Positions 44,948 through 53,388 of a stretch of DNA of 64,000 nucleotides are shown here, piece by piece. Positions within the stretch are counted from its first letter, which is position 1, and each line of letters opens with the position of its first letter. The DNA comes from Moritella marina ATCC 15381. Its GTDB lineage: Bacteria; Pseudomonadota; Gammaproteobacteria; Enterobacterales; Moritellaceae. Below the pieces are notes generated by a model that was not told the origin of the DNA, made no database searches, and was given only the letters and a program-made list of their open reading frames with translations. Made by a program: the position numbers and the translations under genes. The stretch is taken from contig NZ_CP044399.1 of NCBI RefSeq assembly GCF_008931805.1, positions 992,001 through 1,056,000 on the forward strand, read 5' to 3'.

Positions 44948-45667
44948 ATGCATAATTTTATTAATAAAGAGATTTTAAACTGGAGTGCGTTCTATAAAGT
45001 TAAAGTAGAACAAAGCAAGGATGAACGGTTAAAGTCTTTTTATCGCGTTGGCATGTACAACGATGAAACTAAGTTAAGTGATATTGATTTTGTGGCGCTA
45101 GATTTTGAAACGACAGGTCTGGATTCTGAACAAAATAGTATTATCAGTATTGGTTTAATCCCGTTTAATTTGAACCGTATTTTTTGTCGTCAAGCACAAC
45201 ATTGGTATATTGAACCTGAAGATAAATTGAAAGAGAATTCAGTTATTATTCATGGTATTACTCATGCCGATTTGAAAGGTGCGCCGGATCTATTACATAT
45301 TTTAGAACCGGTATTAGAAGCGCTAGCTGGAAAAGTCGTGGTAGTACATTATCGCCGTATTGAACGTGACTTTTTTGACAATCACCTGCGCAGCTTAATT
45401 AATGAAGGCATTATTTTTCCGGTTATTGATACGATGCAATTAGAGGCAGACTTGCAAGATTCGCAAAAAAAGGGTTTTTTCAGTCTGTTTAAGCCTAAAA
45501 AACGTCAAGAATCGATCCGTCTGGGTAATAGCCGTGCGCGTTATAACTTACCTGCTTATCCACCGCATGATGCATTAACAGACGCGATTGCGACTGCTGA
45601 ACTATTACAAGCACAGATCCATTATCACTTTTCAGCTGATACACCGATTAAAAAGCTGTGGTTATAG
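44948..45667 (+). CDS. DEDDh 3'-5' exonuclease, DnaQ/PolC-epsilon-like
   Basis: A 239-residue exonuclease-fold protein. Catalytic acids are in ALDFETTGLDSEQN (motif I, Asp and Glu), HYRRIERDFFDNHL (motif II, Asp) and PHDALTDAIATAELL (motif III, His and Asp). The N-terminal ~45 residues are basic and helical. It is last in the mrcB-lipoprotein-DUF294-exonuclease series and coupled to the DUF294 gene. In many marine gammaproteobacteria this pair sits next to acetate-metabolism genes; here it does not. Substrate (DNA or RNA) unknown. Confidence 0.88.
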   Translation: MHNFINKEILNWSAFYKVKVEQSKDERLKSFYRVGMYNDETKLSDIDFVALDFETTGLDSEQNSIISIGLIPFNLNRIFCRQAQHWYIEPEDKLKENSVIIHGITHADLKGAPDLLHILEPVLEALAGKVVVVHYRRIERDFFDNHLRSLINEGIIFPVIDTMQLEADLQDSQKKGFFSLFKPKKRQESIRLGNSRARYNLPAYPPHDALTDAIATAELLQAQIHYHFSADTPIKKLWL

Positions 45668-45695
45668 TTAAACGTTGATATGAATTAGACTTAAC

Positions 45696-45741
45696 AAAAC
45701 AGCCCGTTAATACTTGTATCACAGTATTAACGGGCTGTTTT
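45696..45741. terminator. Bidirectional terminator between the exonuclease gene and tenA
   Basis: A 19-bp perfect stem (45696-45714 with 45723-45741) and 8-nt loop, A-run left and T-run right, between two convergent operons. Confidence 0.93.
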
Positions 45742-45782
45742 TGGTTAACTGATAGGGGATATATCTGGTTAACTATTTAGCG

Positions 45783-46448
45783 TTATTTATCAGCATCAAG
45801 CCCTTGCTGCCAAAATGCAATTTCCATGCGTGTCGCGGTGCTAAACACATGGACCAGGTTCTGTCCGCGTTGACTGTTGACGTCAATCTCAGCGAGCAAC
45901 TCATCAATATGCGCTGTACCTTGGGCGACACCTTGCTGGAACTCATCACCACTATAGAGTTCAATCCAACTTGCGAAGGGGTTATCAACGCGTTTGGTAT
46001 TGGCTGCTACGGCTAGGTTACGGCCAATTTCGGCATAACCAATAGAGCAGGGTGCTAGCGCAGCGTAAAGATCGACTATATCACCAGCCATGCCTGCATC
46101 AAGCACATAACGTGTGTACGCGACAGTACCAAAGTCTTCTGGTTCTGCTTCTAAATCTGATTCAGTTAATCCCCAATTGCCACAGTAACTAACATGGTGA
46201 CCAATTTCAGAATCCAGTAGTGCATGCACACTTGGCAGTGCTTTACGCATATCCGCTAAGGTACGGGCTTTGTAAATAGCTAACGCATGCGCGCGAGCAT
46301 ATTGCTTTAAAAATAAAAAATCTTGTTTAAGATAATGTAAGTAACTCGGCTGTGCTAGTGTACCTTGCGCTAATTGTTGTACAAAAGCATGTTGGGTATA
46401 GGCATCCCAGTCTTCACGACAAGCATTAATAAGGTCTTGATGATTCAT
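45783..46448 (-). CDS. tenA: TenA-family aminopyrimidine aminohydrolase (thiaminase II)
   Basis: Hydrolyses the aminomethyl-pyrimidine breakdown products of thiamine to HMP for salvage. A 221-residue all-helical protein. The catalytic Cys is in APCSIGYAEIG, with the conserved Tyr and Glu in the same segment. Other motifs are FLFLKQYARAHAL, DSEIGHHVSYC and PFASWIELYSGDEFQ. It is last in the riboswitch-controlled thiD-thiZ-thiX-thiY-tenA operon, 44 bp after thiY. The operon partners (a pyrimidine-precursor ABC transporter and ThiD) fit the salvage role rather than thiamine destruction. Confidence 0.92.
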   Translation of the reverse strand: MNHQDLINACREDWDAYTQHAFVQQLAQGTLAQPSYLHYLKQDFLFLKQYARAHALAIYKARTLADMRKALPSVHALLDSEIGHHVSYCGNWGLTESDLEAEPEDFGTVAYTRYVLDAGMAGDIVDLYAALAPCSIGYAEIGRNLAVAANTKRVDNPFASWIELYSGDEFQQGVAQGTAHIDELLAEIDVNSQRGQNLVHVFSTATRMEIAFWQQGLDADK

Positions 46449-46492
46449 TATATTTCTCGTTTACGGTTATATTGTGACGACAATAGGCAGTG

Positions 46493-47440
46493 TTACAGCG
46501 TCGGTACGTAATCTTGCGCTTTCGGTAATGTCTTAATGATCTTGTGTGAATACATGAATTCCGCATAATCGTCATAACGTTTTAAATCAACAGCAGAGGG
46601 ACGCAATGCGAAACGAGTCAGCGTATCGTTCCAAGCGCGTTGGTTTAATTCGTTGTTTAACGTATCTGGTGCATAAGCAACAAATTCTTTCCATGCAGCT
46701 TGTGGGTGATTAACAATGTAAGTGGTGGCTTTTTCTATGGCTTTATTAAAGGCTTTAATAGCGACTTTGTCATAGGTAATAGCGTTCGCAACAAAGATCA
46801 GCTCATCATAAGCTGGTACGCCGTGTTCTTCTGGAAAGAATGCTTTTGATTTAAAGCCTTCAAGATCAAGTTGATTGGTTTCGAAGTTACGCAACCCACC
46901 CCATATAGCATCAACTTTACCTGACGCCAGTGAGGATGATAGCGCCCAACCAACGTTGATGATCTGGACATCATCGTAATTCACACCACCTGTTTTTAAC
47001 ATGGTACCGATAGTTGCTTCTTCGTTACCTGCTATAGCGATACCAATATTTTTTCCTTTTAAATCAGCTATTTTATTGATTTTTCCGTTGTCGAGCACCA
47101 TCAGCGTATTGAGTGGTGTCGCGATCAGGGTTGCTGCGCGGATAAGCGGTAAACCCGCCGCTACATCTATGGTGAGATTGGGCTGGTAAGTGATGGCTAG
47201 ATCGACTTTATTGGCTGCAACCAGCTTTGGTGGCATGCTTGGATCTGCAGGCTCTTGGATCACCAAATTGACACCTTGCTCGGTAAAGTAGCCTCGTTCT
47301 TTGGCAATAACGATAGGGCCGTGATTAGGGTTCACAAACCAGTCTAGCATCAAGGTAAGGTTCTTTGTTTCTGCGAGTACGTTAGTCGATAACATCGCTG
47401 CCGTTAACGCTGCAGCTTTGATTAATGTGTTGTTTTTCAT
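46493..47440 (-). CDS. thiY: ABC transporter substrate-binding protein for thiamine pyrimidine precursors
   Basis: Periplasmic binding protein of the NMT1/THI5-like group. 315 residues with a signal peptide ending NVLA (about 23). Typical blocks are LTLMLDWFVNPNHGPIVIAK, ERGYFTEQGVNLVIQEPADP, AANKVDLAITYQPNL and a C-terminal helical part. ThiY binds N-formyl-4-amino-5-aminomethyl-2-methylpyrimidine in Bacillus; the same ligand is expected here from the operon. Lies between thiX (80 bp upstream) and tenA. Confidence 0.9.
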   Translation of the reverse strand: MKNNTLIKAAALTAAMLSTNVLAETKNLTLMLDWFVNPNHGPIVIAKERGYFTEQGVNLVIQEPADPSMPPKLVAANKVDLAITYQPNLTIDVAAGLPLIRAATLIATPLNTLMVLDNGKINKIADLKGKNIGIAIAGNEEATIGTMLKTGGVNYDDVQIINVGWALSSSLASGKVDAIWGGLRNFETNQLDLEGFKSKAFFPEEHGVPAYDELIFVANAITYDKVAIKAFNKAIEKATTYIVNHPQAAWKEFVAYAPDTLNNELNQRAWNDTLTRFALRPSAVDLKRYDDYAEFMYSHKIIKTLPKAQDYVPTL

Positions 47441-47520
47441 AAATGTCCTTTTTATATTTTTAATAAACGCCCTTTAACAATGGCGAGTTAGTTTTGGTTT
47501 TAAGTATTAGGTTTATGGCA

Positions 47521-48339
47521 TTAGCTTTGCCACGGGATCAGTTTTTTCAATGCTTTGTCAGTGACAAAATAAAGTAAGACGGAGAGGGCGGATAAAATCA
47601 GCAATGCAGCAAACATTTCATCTATCATCATCCGGGCGTTAGCTTGCAGCATGAGATAACCGAGTCCAGCACTGGAACCAACCCATTCACCTGCGACTGC
47701 ACCAATTGGCGCGATCACTACTGCCACGCGAATACCGGATGCCAATGTCGGCAAAGAAGCGGGCAGTTGAATATGGCGTAACATCTGCCACTTAGTTGCC
47801 CCCATGGTTTTTGCTAAGTCCAAATAGCCAGTTGGGGTATTACGTAAACCGTCATAACAGCAAGTTGTGACGGGAAAGAAGATAATTAAGGCTGCCATGA
47901 CGATCTTCGATGCCATACCATAACCCAGCCATAACATCAGTACTGGCGCAATCGCGAATACCGGGATTGCTTGACTAGCGATTAAGATGGGTAATAACCA
48001 ATGTTTAACCGGTTTAAATAGCAGCATTTGTAAGGCAAAAAATAGTCCCATAAATAAACCCAGTAACAAGCCGAATACAATTTCTTGGCCAGTAACTAAA
48101 GTGTGTTTAAATAAAACCTCATGGCGGTCGATTAAGCGTTCAAATACCGCGAGTGGCGCAGGTAGAATGAAAGCGGGCATCGCAAAAATGATCACAATGC
48201 TTTGCCATATGCCAATAATGACCAAGGTACTAATGATGATACGTAACAGAGGACTTGTACGGATCTGTTGCTTGCTGTTGTTATTGTTGTGATGTTTGGA
48301 TTTAGGCTCTGCAAGGTTAGTGTTGATTAATTCACTCAT
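47521..48339 (-). CDS. thiX: ABC transporter permease for thiamine pyrimidine precursors
   Basis: A 272-residue inner-membrane permease (SsuC/TauC-like fold) with about six helices and the EAA loop in GATKWQMLRHIQLPASLPTLAS. The start at 48339 (MSELINTNLAEP) is preferred: GGAG lies 6 nt upstream and overlaps the thiZ stop. The frame stays open to 48441 but that would overlap thiZ by 100 bp. The N-terminus has an Asn/Lys/His-rich stretch before the first helix. Works with ThiZ and ThiY. Confidence 0.9.
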   Translation of the reverse strand: MSELINTNLAEPKSKHHNNNNSKQQIRTSPLLRIIISTLVIIGIWQSIVIIFAMPAFILPAPLAVFERLIDRHEVLFKHTLVTGQEIVFGLLLGLFMGLFFALQMLLFKPVKHWLLPILIASQAIPVFAIAPVLMLWLGYGMASKIVMAALIIFFPVTTCCYDGLRNTPTGYLDLAKTMGATKWQMLRHIQLPASLPTLASGIRVAVVIAPIGAVAGEWVGSSAGLGYLMLQANARMMIDEMFAALLILSALSVLLYFVTDKALKKLIPWQS

Positions 48340-48341
48340 TT

Positions 48342-49226
48342 TCAGCTCCAGTTCCAATTTCCTGATCCAATTTCGAGCCCCAGTTTCGAGCCAGAGTCTT
48401 GGGCTAAACAATGCATAATACCTTGTTGTAATTGTGCACATTCAGCATCGTATGGACGTGGTGTTGGCGTTGAAGGCACTTGTAATTGTGTTGCACTCGC
48501 AGGTGTGCCTTGCATAATATAGATATGATCGGCGAGGCGAATTGCTTCCTGTGGTTCGTGGGTAATAAATACCACGGTTTTATCTTTGAGTAATTCACAA
48601 GCGAGATCTTGTAATCGATAACGTGTTACAGCATCCAAGGCTGAAAAGGGTTCGTCCATTAATACCACTGGCTTGTCTTGCATTAAGGTTCTTGCCAGTG
48701 CTACGCGTTGGCGCATTCCACCCGATAGCTGCTGGGGAAAGTGGTTAGCGTTGTCAGCAAGTCCCACTTTAGCAAGTAGGATTCGCGCTTTATCCTTGTT
48801 GACTGTCGCTGTTTCGGAGCCAAACTTACTACTTAATGTGACATTGTCGAGCACGGATAACCAAGGTAGCAGTAAGTCTTGTTGCGCCATGTAGGCAATT
48901 TGATTGCTTAAGTCAGGTAGCGTTTGCTGGTTAGTGTCAATGGAACATGCACCTGACCAAATCACTTGTTGATCTAGCAAGCCAGCAAGATAACGCAGTA
49001 ACGAGGTTTTACCACAGCCGCTGCGCCCTAAGATACATGTCCAGTGTTTTGCGGGCATCGTCATATCAAACTCGCTTAATACAGGCTTGATACTGTCGTG
49101 ATAGCGTAAACAACCTTTGGTAATGGTTATGTTCACCGCAAGATTATTGACCTCAAAGCTGTCCTGGCTCTCGGTAGGCGCTGATACGATTTTCGATGAG
49201 CTAGACATTTTCGATGAGCTAGACAT
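48342..49226 (-). CDS. thiZ: ABC transporter ATP-binding protein for thiamine pyrimidine precursors
   Basis: ATPase of the SsuB/TauB type: Walker A GRSGCGKTSLL, signature LSGGMRQRVALARTL, Walker B VVLMDEP and His switch ITHEPQEA. The likely start is the ATG at 49226, which overlaps the thiD stop (ATGTCTAG), so translation is coupled. A direct duplication of 18 bp repeats the start, giving MSSSSKMSSSSK; the second ATG (49208) could also be used. The C-terminus past ~260 is an extra tail of about 40 residues. Third function of the pyrimidine importer. Confidence 0.9.
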   Translation of the reverse strand: MSSSSKMSSSSKIVSAPTESQDSFEVNNLAVNITITKGCLRYHDSIKPVLSEFDMTMPAKHWTCILGRSGCGKTSLLRYLAGLLDQQVIWSGACSIDTNQQTLPDLSNQIAYMAQQDLLLPWLSVLDNVTLSSKFGSETATVNKDKARILLAKVGLADNANHFPQQLSGGMRQRVALARTLMQDKPVVLMDEPFSALDAVTRYRLQDLACELLKDKTVVFITHEPQEAIRLADHIYIMQGTPASATQLQVPSTPTPRPYDAECAQLQQGIMHCLAQDSGSKLGLEIGSGNWNWS

Positions 49227-50097
49227 TTGCGTGACCAGCAAAGAAATGATTGACCGGACCATGGCCACTGCCTATGTCTAATTCGTCCGCATGGGCAATG
49301 GCACTCGAGATGTATTGCTTACCTCGTGTTACCGCTTGCTGTAGATCATTACCTTGCGCTAAATAGGATGCGATAGCTGAAGACAGCGTGCAGCCAGTGC
49401 CATGGGTATTGTGGGTATTAATTCGTTTCGCCGTTAACAGCTCGAAATGATCTTGGAATATAAGTAGATCGTTACTGTTTTCATCTTGTTCTAAATGACC
49501 GCCCTTTAGCAGTACTGCTTTGACGTTAAGCTGGCGTAACGCGCTGATCATGGCCCCCATATCATCCTCACAAGTCGGCAACGCAGCGCCAGTCAAAGCT
49601 GCACCTTCTGGAAGGTTCGGGGTGATTAAATCGGCTAGTGGTAACAATTCAGATTTAAGGGTATTGATAGCGGATTCTTGTAGTAGTAAATCACCGCTGG
49701 TGGCGACCATGACTGGATCTACCACTAAGAATGTTGGTTTATATTGTTTAATTTTCGCGGCGACAACCTTGATGATCTCGCTATCTGCTAGCATGCCTAC
49801 TTTTACTGCGACGATATTTAAATCGCTAAAGACCGCATCGAGTTGATTGTTGATATGTTCCAGTGGGATAGGAAATATTGCGGAAACACCCTGGGTATTT
49901 TGTGCGGTGATCGCGGTGATTGCTGAACATGCATAGCTGCCAGTTGCTGATATTGCTTTGATATCAGCTTGAATACCTGCGCCGCCGCCACTATCAGAAC
50001 CGGCGATCGTGAGTACTATGGGGGTTGGTTGGCTATTTTCAAGTGATCTTTTCTTTATTGAAAGCGGTGTTGATGTGTTGGTTTTAGCCTTTAGCAT
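49219..50097 (-). CDS. thiD: Hydroxymethylpyrimidine/phosphomethylpyrimidine kinase
   Basis: Phosphorylates HMP and HMP-P to HMP-PP for thiamine synthesis. 292 residues with a basic 25-residue lead before the conserved ribokinase-fold start (VLTIAGSDSGGGAGIQADIK). Other motifs are VDPVMVATSGDLLL and the catalytic NTHGTGCTLSSAIASYLAQG. It is first in the salvage operon behind a TPP riboswitch. The ATG at 50097 follows AGGGATATTT. Stop overlaps the thiZ start. Confidence 0.95.
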   Translation of the reverse strand: MLKAKTNTSTPLSIKKRSLENSQPTPIVLTIAGSDSGGGAGIQADIKAISATGSYACSAITAITAQNTQGVSAIFPIPLEHINNQLDAVFSDLNIVAVKVGMLADSEIIKVVAAKIKQYKPTFLVVDPVMVATSGDLLLQESAINTLKSELLPLADLITPNLPEGAALTGAALPTCEDDMGAMISALRQLNVKAVLLKGGHLEQDENSNDLLIFQDHFELLTAKRINTHNTHGTGCTLSSAIASYLAQGNDLQQAVTRGKQYISSAIAHADELDIGSGHGPVNHFFAGHANV

Positions 50098-50185
50098 AAA
50101 TATCCCTAGTACAGACGTATAGGAACTTTATCTAGCCAAAGGTTGAGAGACGGGTAGGTCAAATCAGAAGAAGCAAGACTGATAG

Positions 50186-50262
50186 TTCCCTACGTCAGTG
50201 TTAACTGAATCAGGTTCAACGGGTCTCGCAATTTGCGCTCTCAGCCCTTAGGCCCCCCGACT
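50186..50262 (-). promoter_or_regulatory. TPP riboswitch (THI element) controlling the thiD operon
   Basis: On the minus strand the conserved blocks occur in order: GGGCTGAGA, then ACCCGTTGAACCTGAT, then CGTAGGGAA, with the expected spacing and a closing GGGGGGCC 5' arm. It lies 90 bp before thiD. About 88 nt of leader between aptamer and start codon includes no obvious T-run terminator, so control may be by ribosome-site masking; that is inference. Confidence 0.95.
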
Positions 50263-50402
50263 ATATAAGCGGCAATAGTACCAAGTTTTGTTAAAAGCGC
50301 AATAGCCAGTTTGTTTGATTATAAAATTGCTTCAATGGCTTATTAACGATCAGTGAAATATTTACTGGCTATTAATTCTGTTATTTATTTTTCAAGAATA
50401 AT

Positions 50403-50439
50403 AAAAAGGCCACGCGTTATATTAATGCGTGGCCTTTTT
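50403..50439. terminator. Terminator downstream of the BCCT transporter gene
   Basis: AAAAAGGCCACGC (50403-50415) pairs with GCGTGGCCTTTTT (50427-50439), 11-nt loop. On the minus strand it is followed by TTTTTATTATT. It ends the BCCT transcript 54 nt after its stop. Confidence 0.92.
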
Positions 50440-50492
50440 CATGCTTCAATATCGTCGATTAGATTTCCACAGTCGAAAATCGAATGCGTTAA

Positions 50493-52073
50493 TTACTTAC
50501 GATTATGTTGCTCTGTTCTTAAACCCATTATCAAGCTCACACACATAACCAATAAGATCACAGTGAATGGCAGTGCGGTTGAGATTGCACCAGCTTGCAA
50601 GGCCTCAATTGCTTGTGTACCGCCAACCCAAAGAAGTGCTGCAGCGATTGCACCTTCGATGAATGCCCAGAACACACGTTGTGGTACTGGCGCATCAACT
50701 TTACCACCAGCAGTGATGCTGTCGATAACCAGTGAACCTGAGTCCGAAGAAGTGATGAAGAATACTAATACTAATAGTACAGCTAGCATTGATAGCACAT
50801 CACCCATAGGTAAAGAGTCAAACATTTGGAACATAGCTAAAGGTACTTCTTTTAGACCTTCAGTGCCTAAAGTACCCACGTTATTTACTACTTGATCAAT
50901 TGCAACGCCACCAAATACAGACATCCACAATACTGTTACAGCAGTAGGTACAAGTAACACGGCAGTAATGAATTCACGGATAGTACGACCACGTGAAATA
51001 CGTGCGATAAACATACCGACGAATGGTGACCATGAAATCCACCATGCCCAGTAGAATACAGTCCAACCGTGCATCCAGGCTGAATCTTCACGACCAATTG
51101 GATTACTTAATGGAATGATGTTTTCAACATAACCCATAATAGTTGTTGGGATCGTGCCCATCGATACTGCAAAAGTCACTAATGCAACGAATACTAGTAA
51201 CACTAATGCAAGTAGCATGTTGATGTTACTAATGACTTTAACGCCACCGTCAATACCACGTATTACCGATACAACAGCCAGCAAAGTCACGATGAAGATG
51301 ATTGAAATCTGTAAAAATAGATCGTTATCAATACCCAATACATGGTGGAAGCCACTTGCTGCTTGTTGCGCGCCTAAGCCAAGTGATGTTGCTAAACCAA
51401 ATAGGGTCGCGATTACCGCTAGGATATCAACAATATGACCAGCCCAACCCCATGTTCTATCTCCTAAGATCGGATAGAATACAGAACGCATTGAAAGTGG
51501 TAAGCCTTTGTTATAAGAGAAAAAAGCTAATGACAGTGCAACGACGCCATAAATTGCCCACGGGTGTAAACCCCAGTGGAACATAGTCGCGCCTAGTGCC
51601 AGTTGTGCGGCTTCTGGTGTGTTTGCTGCTACGTTAAGTGGTGTTTCATACCAACCAGTGTAATAAGCAACTGGTTCTGCAACGCCCCAGAACATAAGTC
51701 CAATACCCATACCGGCTGCAAATAGCATTGCAATCCAAGACATACGGCTATAATCAGATTTAGCTTCATCGCCACCTAAACGGATTTTACCGTATGGTGA
51801 AACCACTAAACCTAAGCAGAAAATAACAAAAATATTTGCAGACCACATGAAGAGGCTATCAAATGTACCGATGATTTGCCATTTGATACCATCAAGAACA
51901 GATTTTGATGTTTCGGCGTCAACTAATAAAATTGCAACCAAGAATAAACCGATCAGTGATGCACTTATACCAAATACGGGGTTATGAACATCAAAGCCCC
52001 ATTTTTGCACGTTATCTTGTCCGACAGTATAGTCAGTGTTGTCAATACTGTATTTATCCCTATTAATACTCAT
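50493..52073 (-). CDS. BCCT-family betaine/choline/carnitine transporter
   Basis: A 526-residue secondary transporter with 12 predicted helices. Family signatures are present: AGMGIGLMFWGVAEPVAYY, FHWGLHPWAIYG and the Trp-rich WTVFYWAWWISWSPFVGMFI followed by RISRGRTIREF. Both termini are short, unlike the long regulated C-tail of BetP/BetT. Glycine betaine uptake for osmotic protection is most likely in a marine bacterium; choline or carnitine cannot be excluded. It is transcribed alone. Confidence 0.9.
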   Translation of the reverse strand: MSINRDKYSIDNTDYTVGQDNVQKWGFDVHNPVFGISASLIGLFLVAILLVDAETSKSVLDGIKWQIIGTFDSLFMWSANIFVIFCLGLVVSPYGKIRLGGDEAKSDYSRMSWIAMLFAAGMGIGLMFWGVAEPVAYYTGWYETPLNVAANTPEAAQLALGATMFHWGLHPWAIYGVVALSLAFFSYNKGLPLSMRSVFYPILGDRTWGWAGHIVDILAVIATLFGLATSLGLGAQQAASGFHHVLGIDNDLFLQISIIFIVTLLAVVSVIRGIDGGVKVISNINMLLALVLLVFVALVTFAVSMGTIPTTIMGYVENIIPLSNPIGREDSAWMHGWTVFYWAWWISWSPFVGMFIARISRGRTIREFITAVLLVPTAVTVLWMSVFGGVAIDQVVNNVGTLGTEGLKEVPLAMFQMFDSLPMGDVLSMLAVLLVLVFFITSSDSGSLVIDSITAGGKVDAPVPQRVFWAFIEGAIAAALLWVGGTQAIEALQAGAISTALPFTVILLVMCVSLIMGLRTEQHNRK

Positions 52074-52294
52074 TAGTCCTCAGTTAGAACAGTCCCGTTC
52101 TATTTTGTATAGTTACTTGTAGTCGGTCAGTTTAGCAAATTTAGCGCTAAATATCAGCAGAATATCTATTTAGAGGGGGTTATACATGTATAAAAAGTGA
52201 ATAATGGCTAATATAAGAGGGGTAAGTGATGGTTAAAATATATTATTATGAGTAAATTAATATACGATTAAATCATATCTATGATAGGCATAAA

Positions 52295-52468
52295 TTAAGT
52301 GCGAAAAGCGCGTCGAGAATTAGCTATTACAGGGTTCTGCTTCTTTCCCGTTGGCCACGTTTCAAGCCCAGAAACTGACGCGGTTGCTATATCTACTTCA
52401 CCTCTAAGGTCTATTGGTAGAAAACGCTCTTCATTACTGAGTATAGAACACTTTAAATACCTGTCCAC
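52295..52468 (-). CDS. Possible small protein, 57 aa, GTG start with strong ribosome site
   Basis: In the 570-bp gap between the BCCT gene and the prp operon, the minus strand has GGAGG 5 nt before a GTG. It opens 57 codons, with ILSNEERFLPIDLRGEVDIA and SGLETWPTGKKQNPVIANS, ending at TAA. The opposite strand is also open over the same stretch (52299-52496), and the segment looks GC-richer than its flanks. It may therefore be a conserved small gene or a repeated/foreign element rather than a normal gene. No family recognised. Confidence 0.35.
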   Translation of the reverse strand: MDRYLKCSILSNEERFLPIDLRGEVDIATASVSGLETWPTGKKQNPVIANSRRAFRT

Positions 52469-52584
52469 CTCAACCTCCAGCGGTCACGCGACTTAATAGA
52501 TAAAGAATAATTAAATAGATGTTGAGATTATCGAATGATTACTATCAATCAAGCCATTAATCACACGTTTAAGTTATGGGTATG

Positions 52585-52613
52585 TTGACTAAATGTAAAA
52601 AATAAGCGATATT
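52585..52613 (+). promoter_or_regulatory. Candidate promoter of the prp operon
   Basis: TTGACT at 52585-52590 and GATATT at 52608-52613 with 17-bp spacing. Transcription would start near 52620, just before the operator. Confidence 0.35.
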
Positions 52614-52628
52614 GAATAAAATTCATAC

Positions 52629-52640
52629 ATTGTCGACAAT
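52629..52640. promoter_or_regulatory. Palindromic operator for the GntR-type prp regulator
   Basis: A perfect 12-bp palindrome ATTGTCGACAAT, 3 nt before the regulator's start codon. As I recall, this matches the motif reported for the GntR-type propionate regulator (PrpQ) in marine gammaproteobacteria such as Shewanella. Its place between promoter and start suggests repression by the adjacent gene product. Confidence 0.65.
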
Positions 52641-52643
52641 CCT

Positions 52644-53387
52644 ATGCCTTTAGATGATCCAACTAAAATAATCGCAGTCACCACGGCGGATAAAGTTTTT
52701 GAGCAAATGCAGCGCGCTATTGTTGATGGTGACATACTCGCTGGCAGTAAGATCAGTGAACCTGAATTAGCAAAGCGTTATCAAGTTAGTCGCTCTACCT
52801 TACGTGAAGCATTAAATAGACTAGAGAAATGTCATTTAATTGAGCGTAAAGCCAATGTTGGTTCACGGGTGGTGCAATGTACGACCCAAGGCTTACTTGA
52901 CCTATACTTTGTAAGAGAAGCATTAGAAGGCATGGCGTGCAGACAAGCAGCAGAGAAAATGACAGATGCTGAAATTGTCGACATGAAAACCATGCTTAGT
53001 CAGCACGCCTCTGCACAAGCGCTTAAAGATGGGGTCGCTTACTATCAAGAAGAAGGCGATTTAGATTTTCACTATAAAGTCATCTTAGGCAGCCATAATG
53101 CTCAACTCATTCAGTTGATTTGTGGTCAGCTTTATCATTTAGTGCGTATGTACCGGTGCCAGTTTGGCATGCACAGTCCCAGAGCCAGCCGCGCTTTTTC
53201 AGAACACGCCCAAATTATTGAAGCCATCAGTGATAGGGACGGGGAATTAGCGGAAATGTTAATGCGCCGTCATATCGCTGCTTCACGTAAAAACATCGAA
53301 AGTAAAATTGCACGCCAATTAGAAATAGAAGCAAAGATAGAGCAAACGATAAAAACAGAATATACCCCAGTTCAAGGAGAGCAATAA
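52644..53387 (+). CDS. GntR/FadR-family regulator of the methylcitrate operon
   Basis: A 247-residue regulator with an N-terminal winged helix ([36 protein letters not shown]). A C-terminal FCD effector domain follows, with likely metal/ligand residues in [14 protein letters not shown] and [11 protein letters not shown]. It is first in the operon, overlapping nothing and ending 1 bp before prpB. This corresponds to the PrpQ-type regulator rather than the sigma-54 PrpR of enterics. There is no ribosome site before the ATG because the operator occupies that place; translation could be weak. Confidence 0.88.
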   Translation: MPLDDPTKIIAVTTADKVFEQMQRAIVDGDILAGSKISEPELAKRYQVSRSTLREALNRLEKCHLIERKANVGSRVVQCTTQGLLDLYFVREALEGMACRQAAEKMTDAEIVDMKTMLSQHASAQALKDGVAYYQEEGDLDFHYKVILGSHNAQLIQLICGQLYHLVRMYRCQFGMHSPRASRAFSEHAQIIEAISDRDGELAEMLMRRHIAASRKNIESKIARQLEIEAKIEQTIKTEYTPVQGEQ

Positions 53388-53388
53388 T

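Noticed and set aside
52299-52496. 65-codon plus-strand frame in the BCCT-prp gap
   Set aside because: No ribosome site and unnatural composition; the minus-strand frame over the same stretch has GGAGG plus GTG and is the better candidate.
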